This document shows positions 7,422 to 13,615 of a stretch of 14,265 nucleotides of DNA, in pieces (position 1 is the first letter of the stretch; each line of letters opens with the position of its first letter). The stretch lies in NCBI GenBank assembly GCA_944391255.1, contig CALXSW010000199.1, positions 1 through 14,265 of the forward strand. The letters are read 5' to 3'. The notes below the pieces were generated by a model. It was given only the letters and a program-made list of their open reading frames with translations, did no database searches and was not told where the DNA came from. This DNA is from an uncultured Clostridia bacterium (GTDB lineage Bacteria > Bacillota > Clostridia > UBA1381). The position numbers and the translations under genes are program-made.

Positions 7422-8633
7422 ATGAAGTATATTGTAATTCTCGGAGACGGAATGGCAGATTATCCTGTCGATTACTTTGACGGCAAGACGATACTTGAGG
7501 TAGCCGACAAGCCGACAATAGACTATATGTGCGCTCACGGCGAGCTTGGTATGTGCAAAACGGTGCAGGATGGAATGAAGCCGGGATCAGATGTGGCAAA
7601 TCTTTCAGTAATGGGATATGACACAAAGAAATGCTACAGCGGACGTTCACCATTAGAGGCGGCGTCTATAGGCGTTGAGATGCTCGACGATGACGTGACA
7701 TTCAGAACGAACCTCGTAACATTGTCAGATGAGGAGAATTATGCCGATAAAACTATGGTAGACTATTCTTCGGGCGAGATAACAACAGAGGAAGCGGCTG
7801 AGCTTGTAAACGCTGTCGCAGAAAAGCTGAACACTGATAAGATAAAGTTCTATCCGGGTATAAGCTACCGTCATCTCTGCGTATGGAACGGCGGTTCAAC
7901 TAATGTAGAGCTTACGCCTCCTCATGATATTTCAGACAGAGTTATAGGCGACTATCTACCTAAGGGCGATAACGCTGAAAAGCTTCTCGAAATGATGATC
8001 GAGTCTGAAAAGATATTGAAGGATCACCCGATAAACAAGAAGAGAGTTGAAAAAGGTCTTAACCCTGCCACATCATTCTGGGTATGGGGCGAGGGTACAA
8101 AGCCGCATGTGGATAATTTCAAGGAAAAGTATGGTCTTGATGGCGCGGTCATTTCGGCTGTAGACCTTATAAAGGGTATCGCAAAATGCGCGGGCATGAG
8201 ATCAATAGATGTTCCGGGCGCTACAGGAAACTGTGAAACAAACTGGGACGGCAAGGCTCAGGCGGCGCTTGACGCTCTGCTTGACGGAAATGATTTTGTG
8301 TATGTGCATATGGAAGCTCCGGACGAGATGGGACATCAGGGCAAGCCTGATAAGAAAAAGTTCGCTGTTGAAACGATCGACAGCAAGGTCGTGAAGTTCC
8401 TCAAAGATGAGCTTGAAAAGAGAAATATCGATTATAAGATGCTCATTATGCCGGATCACCCGACACCGATCTCATTAAAAACACATGTAAGCGATCCTGT
8501 ACCATATATAATCTACGATTCAACAAATACAGATAACGGATCGGGACTTACATATACGGAAGAAAACGGAAAATCTACAGGGGTGTATATTGAAAAGGGA
8601 TATACTCTCATGGATAAGTTTTTAGGTAAATGA
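7422..8633 (+). CDS. Cofactor-independent (archaeal-type) phosphoglycerate mutase
   Basis: This 403-residue protein belongs to the alkaline phosphatase superfamily, aPGM branch, which interconverts 3- and 2-phosphoglycerate through a phosphoserine and two divalent metals. The metal-binding start IVILGDGMADYP (4-15), the nucleophile motif KPGSDVANLSVMGYD (53-67, likely Ser56), the HMEAPDEMGHQGKPDKK segment and MPDHPTPISLKTH near the C-terminus are all present. AAAGGAG precedes the ATG by 10 nt. Enolase, the next glycolytic enzyme, lies at the right end of the window, which fits this role. One caution: some bacterial members of this branch act as a homoserine kinase, and sequence alone does not decide between the two; no threonine genes are nearby to support that option. 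Confidence 0.88.
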   Translation: MKYIVILGDGMADYPVDYFDGKTILEVADKPTIDYMCAHGELGMCKTVQDGMKPGSDVANLSVMGYDTKKCYSGRSPLEAASIGVEMLDDDVTFRTNLVTLSDEENYADKTMVDYSSGEITTEEAAELVNAVAEKLNTDKIKFYPGISYRHLCVWNGGSTNVELTPPHDISDRVIGDYLPKGDNAEKLLEMMIESEKILKDHPINKKRVEKGLNPATSFWVWGEGTKPHVDNFKEKYGLDGAVISAVDLIKGIAKCAGMRSIDVPGATGNCETNWDGKAQAALDALLDGNDFVYVHMEAPDEMGHQGKPDKKKFAVETIDSKVVKFLKDELEKRNIDYKMLIMPDHPTPISLKTHVSDPVPYIIYDSTNTDNGSGLTYTEENGKSTGVYIEKGYTLMDKFLGK

Positions 8634-8661
8634 TCCGTCCTCAGAGAGCGAGGTGGGAGAT

Positions 8662-9837
8662 ATGAAATTTATAGGGAATTTAAAAAAGGTGATCGTTATA
8701 GCGGTATGTATAGCGGTTGTAGTTCTGCTCGTTATTTTTGCGGGCCCGTTTGTGCTTAAAGCGGCTGTGTATCTGTTCAGTCTGCTTTCGCCGTTCATAT
8801 TCGGTTACTTTGTAGCGTATCTTATAAATCCGGTGGCTGACAGGCTGCAGAAAAAACTTAAATTTCCACGCGGACTGTCGGCGGCTTTGCTTGTTATCCT
8901 GACGTTTGCAGCAATGGTCGGGATAATAGGCGGTATAGGATATAAGCTGTTTGAGGAAGTAAAGAATCTGTATCTGCAGTCGCCTCAGATAGCTGATAAT
9001 CTTTATAATGCATGGGTAGATTTTAGTTCAAAGTGGAGCAATCTGTATTTTGATATGCCGGAGAGCGTTCAGGTCGCCATAGATAATATGATGACTGATC
9101 TAAAGGAACAGACTTCGAGCATAGTCACGAATATACAGTTTGTAAATGCCGCGCAGGGATTTGCGAAGGCTTTGCCTAACGGCATAATATGGACAGTCAT
9201 ATTTTTGCTGTCAATATTTTTCATGGTTTCGCAGCGTGAGGAAACGCATAGGATAATAAGCGCTGTTCTCGGTGAAAGGATAAGCGCAAAGGTTTCGCTT
9301 ATAAAGCAGGAGTTCAGAGTTTATCTCGGCGGATACGTTAAAGCTCAGATAATATTGATGTTTATCGTGTTTGTAATAACCGCGATAGTGCTTGCGGCGC
9401 TCGGCGCTCCGTATTCTCTCGTTGTTGCCGCGGCGACGGCTATCTTGGACGCTCTGCCGTTTTTCGGCAGCGGCCTTACGCTTATGCCGCTCGCGGTCGT
9501 ATATTTTATCTCGGGCAATATGAAGCTCGGTATAGGCTATGTGTCGGTATATCTCGCCACAATGCTTATGAGAAGATTTCTTGAGCCTAAGCTCGTAAGT
9601 GATAAAATGGGGTTCAATCCCGTGTTGACGCTTATATCTATGTATGCCGGATATAAGTGGTGGGGTGTAGGCGGTCTTATCATAGGCCCTATTATCCTGA
9701 TGGTGATAATAAGTCTGGGCAAGGTCGGATTTTTCGATACACCGCTCCGTATACTGCGCGAGCTGCTCGGATTTATAAAACGTGAATTCAGTATGCTGTT
9801 TAATTATATAAATAATATACTGACAGGCAAGGACTGA
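8662..9837 (+). CDS. AI-2E family (UPF0118) membrane permease
   Basis: The product is a 391-residue polytopic inner-membrane protein of the AI-2E (TqsA/YdiK-like, formerly UPF0118) family. It shows a hydrophobic pair near the start, the motif LLSPFIFGYFVAYLINPVADRLQKKL (about residues 40-65), a long less hydrophobic loop (about 95-165), and a C-terminal run of membrane segments with LDALPFFGSGLTLMPLAVVYF, RRFLEPKLVSDKMGFNPVLTLISMYAGYKWWG and GLIIGPIILMV, the best conserved part of the family. Some members export a quorum signal and others carry Na+ or H+, so the substrate is not assigned. The start at 8662 is preceded by AGGTGG with 5 nt spacing; the in-frame GTG at 8653 lies inside that ribosome site. 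It is 28 nt behind the mutase gene and 43 nt before metG. Confidence 0.9.
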   Translation: MKFIGNLKKVIVIAVCIAVVVLLVIFAGPFVLKAAVYLFSLLSPFIFGYFVAYLINPVADRLQKKLKFPRGLSAALLVILTFAAMVGIIGGIGYKLFEEVKNLYLQSPQIADNLYNAWVDFSSKWSNLYFDMPESVQVAIDNMMTDLKEQTSSIVTNIQFVNAAQGFAKALPNGIIWTVIFLLSIFFMVSQREETHRIISAVLGERISAKVSLIKQEFRVYLGGYVKAQIILMFIVFVITAIVLAALGAPYSLVVAAATAILDALPFFGSGLTLMPLAVVYFISGNMKLGIGYVSVYLATMLMRRFLEPKLVSDKMGFNPVLTLISMYAGYKWWGVGGLIIGPIILMVIISLGKVGFFDTPLRILRELLGFIKREFSMLFNYINNILTGKD

Positions 9838-9848
9838 TTTTATCAGTC
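9832..9848 (+). other. Intercistronic hairpin at the permease stop codon
   Basis: GACTGA (9832-9837), which includes the TGA stop of the permease gene, pairs perfectly with TCAGTC (9843-9848) across the loop TTTTA. No T tract follows, so it is not a terminator. It resembles in size and position the hairpin after the DUF362 gene. Confidence 0.4.
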
Positions 9849-9880
9849 GGATATATTGTGAAAGGATTTAATGATCAGCA

Positions 9881-11812
9881 ATGGAAAAAGAAAAGTTTTA
9901 TTTGACTACCGCTATTGCGTATACTTCAAAGACTCCGCATATCGGTAACACATATGAATTGGTTTTATCGGACGCCATAGCGCGTTATAACCGATATATA
10001 GGCAAGGACGTGTATTTCCTCACAGGAACTGACGAGCATGGTCAGAAGATACAGGAGATAGCGGAGGAGCAGGGTATAACACCTCAGCAGCATGTTGATA
10101 AAATCGCCGGTGAGATAAGAGATATCGCCGATATGCTAAAGATCAGCTATGACGGGTTCATAAGAACGACTGACGAGCATCATGTGAAAACAGTCCAGAA
10201 GATATTCAAGCGTTTATACGATCAGGGCGATATATATAAGAGCGAGTATGAGGGCTGGTACTGCACACCGTGTGAATCATTCTGGACAAAGACTCAGCTA
10301 AAGGACGGCTGCAAATGCCCTGACTGCGGCAGAGAGGTTCAAAAAACAAAGGAAGAAGCATATTTCTTCAAAATGTCAAAATATCAGAAGCAGCTTGAAA
10401 AGCATATCGAGGAGCATCCGGAGTTTATACAGCCTGAATCAAGAAAGAATGAGATGTTAAATAACTTTATAAAGCCTGGTTTGCAGGATCTTTGCGTTTC
10501 AAGAACAAGCTTTAACTGGGGTATTCCTGTAGAATTTGATCCTAAGCATGTAGTATATGTGTGGATAGACGCGCTTTCAAACTATATAACGGCTCTTGGC
10601 TATGGTGTCGATGAAAAGAGCGAGCTTTACAAGAAATACTGGCCGGCTGATGTTCATATAATCGGAAAGGATATTCTGAGATTCCATACTATATACTGGC
10701 CGATAATGCTTATGGCTCTCGGAGAGCCGCTGCCTAAGCAGGTATTCGGTCATCCGTGGATGCTTTTCGGAGAGGAAAAGATGAGCAAGTCGAGAGGAAA
10801 TGTTATATACGCTCAGGATCTTGTGCGTCATTTTGGCGTTGACGCGGTGAGATATTATATGCTCCATGAAATGCCGTTCGCTCAGGACGGAACTATAACA
10901 TATGAGGTGTTTATGAGCCGCTATAACAGTGATCTTGCAAATACTCTCGGAAATCTTGTTACAAGAACTGTAGCCATGGTAAACAAGTATTTTGGCGGCG
11001 AGATACAGCCGGGCGACGTTGCGGGCGAGTTTGACGATGATCTTAAGAATGTGGCATTGTCAGCGGTAGAAGCGGTGAGAAAGAAGATGTCAACATTCCA
11101 TGTGGCTGACGCTCTTGACGAGATATGGAAGATAGTAAACAGAGCGAACAAGTATATAGATGAAACTACGCCGTGGATCCTTGCTAAGGACGAGGCTACA
11201 AAGCCAAGACTCGGAACTGTTCTCTATAACCTTATCGAAACTATAAGAATAATATCATCACTTCTCACATCTTATATGCCTGACACTGCTGAAAAGATAG
11301 CGTCAACTATAGGCGCGTCAGATCTTTCATATGAAAGCGTAAAGGAATTCGGCATGACAAAGGCGGGTGAAAAGGTAGGAAACGCTGATGTTATGTTTGC
11401 GAGAATAGATACCGATAAAAAGCTTGAGGAGCTTGCGGCTGAGATGGAAGCAAATGCAGAGCCTGAAATAGAGATAGCTCCGTATAAGGATCATATCGAG
11501 TTTGACGAATGGGAAAAGCTTGATATAAGAGTCGGAAAGGTTCTTGAATGTGAGCCTGTGAAGAAGTCTAAGAAGCTTCTCAGATTTACTCTTGAGGTAG
11601 GAAGTGAAACAAGACAGATACTTTCAGGTATCTCACAGTTCCACAAGCCGGAGGAGCTTATAGGAAAGAATGTTGTGTTTATAGCAAATCTCAAGCCGAG
11701 AAAGATGATGGGACTTGAATCGCACGGTATGATACTTTCAGCTGAATATCAGGACAAGCTTACCGTGCTTACAACGCTTAATGACGTTCAGTCAGGCGCT
11801 GAAATAGTATAA
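9881..11812 (+). CDS. metG: Methionyl-tRNA synthetase with C-terminal tRNA-binding domain
   Basis: MetG charges tRNA-Met with methionine using ATP. The 643-residue protein has the class I signature HIGN (20-23) and the KMSKS loop (300-304). A zinc knuckle with C128, C131, C146 and C149 lies in the connective region. The C-terminal module from about residue 538 (FDEWEKLDIRVGKVLE ... ANLKPRKMMGLESHGMILSA) is the EMAPII/Trbp111-like tRNA-binding domain that usually makes the enzyme dimeric. The ATG at 9881 is the first in-frame start, since a TGA lies three codons upstream. The ribosome site AAAGGA (9861-9866) is 14 nt away, which is long, and another ATG at 9871 in a different frame has the better spacing. 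There is no T-box leader; the gap to the permease gene is only 43 nt. Confidence 0.97.
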   Translation: MEKEKFYLTTAIAYTSKTPHIGNTYELVLSDAIARYNRYIGKDVYFLTGTDEHGQKIQEIAEEQGITPQQHVDKIAGEIRDIADMLKISYDGFIRTTDEHHVKTVQKIFKRLYDQGDIYKSEYEGWYCTPCESFWTKTQLKDGCKCPDCGREVQKTKEEAYFFKMSKYQKQLEKHIEEHPEFIQPESRKNEMLNNFIKPGLQDLCVSRTSFNWGIPVEFDPKHVVYVWIDALSNYITALGYGVDEKSELYKKYWPADVHIIGKDILRFHTIYWPIMLMALGEPLPKQVFGHPWMLFGEEKMSKSRGNVIYAQDLVRHFGVDAVRYYMLHEMPFAQDGTITYEVFMSRYNSDLANTLGNLVTRTVAMVNKYFGGEIQPGDVAGEFDDDLKNVALSAVEAVRKKMSTFHVADALDEIWKIVNRANKYIDETTPWILAKDEATKPRLGTVLYNLIETIRIISSLLTSYMPDTAEKIASTIGASDLSYESVKEFGMTKAGEKVGNADVMFARIDTDKKLEELAAEMEANAEPEIEIAPYKDHIEFDEWEKLDIRVGKVLECEPVKKSKKLLRFTLEVGSETRQILSGISQFHKPEELIGKNVVFIANLKPRKMMGLESHGMILSAEYQDKLTVLTTLNDVQSGAEIV

Positions 11813-12017
11813 AAGTTTGAAAAAAGATAGGCGGCGCATCGCACGGTATTCGCAAGCTCGCATACACAAGTATAGTCTCGCTTGCTCAACCGCACGATAT
11901 GTGTTCACCGCCAAGTGAGGCGGACACCGCAGGTGGCTTTTGCGCAGCAAAAGTGATGAAAAGCCTCTCTTTTCTCAAACGGTTTTGAGAAAGGAGTTCA
12001 TGGTCATAAATTTGAAT
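11811..12017 (+). repeat. Structured dispersed repeat, copy 1 (long form)
   Basis: The element starts within the metG stop codon and shares 30 identical bases at its left end (11811-11840 with 13430-13459) and 34 of 37 at its right end (11981-12017 with 13543-13579) with a second copy in the same orientation. Between these, nested pairing is visible: CGGT (11844-11847)/ACCG (11889-11892), GCAAGC (11852-11857)/GCTTGC (11880-11885) and ATAC (11862-11865)/GTAT (11870-11873) with loop ACAA. This copy alone has an extra segment made of short palindromes: GTGT..CCGCC/GGCGG-ACAC (11901-11927), CTTTTGC/GCAAAAG (11937-11953), TTTCTCAAA/TTTGAGAAA (11971-11992). GTTTGA (11815-11820) can also pair with TCAAAC (11975-11980). 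It encodes no protein of note; AAAGGAG then ATG occurs at 11991-12002. Confidence 0.88.
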
Positions 12018-12083
12018 AAACAGCGAGGCTATGGCAGAATAATTATATTTTGCCGTAGCCTGTTTATATGTGGGAGGGAGTGA
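12000..12083 (+). other. Possible 27-codon leader ORF upstream of second MATE gene
   Basis: An ATG at 12000 lies 3 nt after AAAGGAG and opens a 27-residue frame beginning MVINLN that ends in TGA at 12081-12083, seven nt before the MATE start codon. The first six codons and the ribosome-like site come from the right end of the repeat. The frame runs through the hairpin at 12017-12066. Whether it is translated is not shown; the peptide resembles nothing I know. Confidence 0.22.
12017..12066 (+). terminator. Long terminator-like hairpin in the leader of the second MATE gene
   Basis: TAAACA (12017-12022) pairs with TGTTTA (12061-12066), and GGCTATGGCA (12027-12036) pairs with TGCCGTAGCC (12051-12060) with one G-T wobble; GCGA is bulged and the loop is AT-rich. 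The arm ends in TGTTTAT but no free T run follows, so termination on the + strand would be inefficient. It could end metG transcripts, act as an attenuator for the MATE gene 23 nt downstream, or protect an mRNA end. Confidence 0.45.
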
Positions 12084-12089
12084 TCGTTT

Positions 12090-13439
12090 ATGAACGAGCA
12101 GGAGCAAAAACGATTGAAAATGATAACACAGCCTGTGGAATCGCTTATATTAAAGCTCGCGATACCTACTATAGCGAGTATGCTCGTATCACAGTTCTAC
12201 AATATGGTAGACACTTTTTTTATAGGAAAAATGAATAACACATCGGCGACGGGCGCTGTCGGAGTAGTATTTTCGGCGATGGCTATAATACAGGCTATAG
12301 CTTTTCTGTTTGGTTTTGGTTCCGGAAATTATATGTCAAGACTTCTTGGAAGAAAAGATGTAAAAACGGCGTCTGAAGTTGCGGTCATGGGATTTGTATG
12401 CGTTTTTACGGCCGGAGTGATAATCGCGGTCGTAGGTCATATATTTCTTGATCAGTTTACAAGTATGCTCGGCTCTACCGAAACGATACTTCCGTATGCC
12501 AAGCAGTATCTCGGTATAATATTGTTTGGCGCGCCGTTTATAATGTCGTCGTTCGCGCTTAATAACCAGCTCAGATTCCAGGGTAACGCAATATATGCGA
12601 TGGTCGGGATAATTTCGGGCGCTGTAATAAATATCGTGCTTGATCCGATATTTATATTCGCGCTTGATATGGGCATAAGCGGCGCGGCGCTCGCGACTGT
12701 TATAGGTCAGGTCATATCATTCTGTCTGCTGTGGGCAGCGATGAGAAAGAGCGACGCTATAAATATAGAATTTAAAAATTTCAAGCCGAAATGGAGATAT
12801 TTAAAGGAGATATTCCTTGGCGGTCTGCCGTCACTGTTCAGACAGGGAATAGCCGGAGTAGCCACTATGAGTTTAAATCATGCCGTAGCGCCGTACGGTG
12901 ACGCGGCTATAGCGGCATTTTCGGTAGTGCAGAGATTTATGATGTTTGCAAACAGCGCGCTTATCGGGTTCGGACAGGGATTTCAGCCTGTATGCGGATT
13001 TAATTACGGCGCGAGGGAATACGGGCGAGTGAGGAAAGCGTTTTGGTTCTGCGTAAAAGCCGGAACAGCATTTCTGCTTTTAGTAGCGGTCGTCGCTTTT
13101 ATATTTGCACCGTCAATAGTCGCGCTGTTCAGAAACGATCCTGACGTAATAAAAACGGGAACGACAGCACTGAGAGTACAATGCTGCACATTCCCGTTGG
13201 GGGCGCTTGTTGTAATATCAAATATGATGCTCCAGACGACAGGCAGGACGCTAAGCGCGTCAGTTCTCGCATTGTCGAGGCAGGGACTGTGGCTTATTCC
13301 GGCAGTCCTGCTTCTGCCGGCTGTGTTCGGCTTAAACGGAGCCGTTGCCGCTCAGCCTACAGCTGATGTGCTGTCGTTCGCGCTGGCGATACCTATAATA
13401 ATATCTGCGCTCAAAAATATGAGCAGAGAAAAAGTTTGA
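12090..13439 (+). CDS. MATE-family multidrug efflux protein (second copy)
   Basis: This 449-residue membrane protein belongs to the same MATE family as the gene at 4089 but is a distant paralogue. It has about 12 hydrophobic segments in two halves: LAIPTIASMLVSQFYNMVDTFFIGKM and FGFGSGNYMSRLLGRKD in the N-half; LGGLPSLFRQGIAGVATMSLNHA and GFGQGFQPVCGFNYGAREYGRVRKAF in the C-half. The substrate is unknown. The ATG is preceded by GGGAGGGAG (12072-12080) with about 9 nt spacing. The gene is flanked by two direct copies of a structured repeat. Its last codons (GTT TGA) lie within the downstream copy, so the repeat supplies the stop codon. The upstream hairpin and short ORF may affect its expression. 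It is convergent with enolase. Confidence 0.95.
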   Translation: MNEQEQKRLKMITQPVESLILKLAIPTIASMLVSQFYNMVDTFFIGKMNNTSATGAVGVVFSAMAIIQAIAFLFGFGSGNYMSRLLGRKDVKTASEVAVMGFVCVFTAGVIIAVVGHIFLDQFTSMLGSTETILPYAKQYLGIILFGAPFIMSSFALNNQLRFQGNAIYAMVGIISGAVINIVLDPIFIFALDMGISGAALATVIGQVISFCLLWAAMRKSDAINIEFKNFKPKWRYLKEIFLGGLPSLFRQGIAGVATMSLNHAVAPYGDAAIAAFSVVQRFMMFANSALIGFGQGFQPVCGFNYGAREYGRVRKAFWFCVKAGTAFLLLVAVVAFIFAPSIVALFRNDPDVIKTGTTALRVQCCTFPLGALVVISNMMLQTTGRTLSASVLALSRQGLWLIPAVLLLPAVFGLNGAVAAQPTADVLSFALAIPIIISALKNMSREKV

Positions 13440-13579
13440 AAAAAGATAGGCGGCGCATCTTACACGGGAGCGCTCACTCGCGTACACAAAGTACAGCCTC
13501 GTTCACGCTCTCGCACGATCTGAACGGTTTTAATTCAAACTTGGTTTTGTGAAAGGAATTAATGGTCATAAATTTGAAT
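13430..13579 (+). repeat. Structured dispersed repeat, copy 2 (short form)
   Basis: This copy begins inside the end of the second MATE gene and contains its TGA stop (13437-13439). Its ends match copy 1 (30/30 left, 34/37 right). The central hairpin is kept with different sequence: CGGGAGCG (13465-13472) pairs with CGCTCTCG (13506-13513), one G-T wobble, and GTAC (13482-13485) pairs with GTAC (13491-13494) around loop ACAAA. CGCACGAT follows the hairpin in both copies. AAGTTTGAA (13432-13440) and TTCAAACTT (13534-13542) form a 9-bp inverted repeat enclosing the hairpin. It is 57 nt shorter than copy 1 because it lacks most of the palindromic insert. AAAGGA (13552-13557) is followed by ATG (13562) opening a 10-codon frame that again begins MVINLN. 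Confidence 0.88.
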
Positions 13580-13591
13580 TTAGATAAATTT

Positions 13592-13615
13592 TAAACTCGG
13601 AAAAAATCGAGTTTA
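13592..13615 (-). terminator. Terminator hairpin of enolase, overlapping its stop codon
   Basis: TAAACTCG (13592-13599) pairs with CGAGTTTA (13608-13615) around an A-rich loop. Read on the - strand the stem is followed by AAAATTTATC, and the enolase TAA lies in its first arm. Because both arms are flanked by A and T runs it might stop transcription from both the MATE and enolase sides. No other terminator is visible in this convergent gap. Confidence 0.6.

Noticed and set aside
8653..8661. GTG start for the AI-2E permease
   Set aside because: It lies within AGGTGGGAG, the ribosome site itself; the ATG at 8662 has proper spacing.
9838..9880. T-box or SAM riboswitch before metG
   Set aside because: The gap is 43 nt and has no T-box sequence; it is too short for either element.
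11811..12017. Insertion sequence or CRISPR array
   Set aside because: No transposase frame, no target-site duplication that I can see, and only two copies 1.6 kb apart with no spacers of regular length.
12012..12040. Promoter formed by the end of repeat copy 1 (TTGAAT, 17 nt, CAGAAT)
   Set aside because: The -10 match is only four of six, and the elements lie inside a hairpin stem; not strong enough to list.
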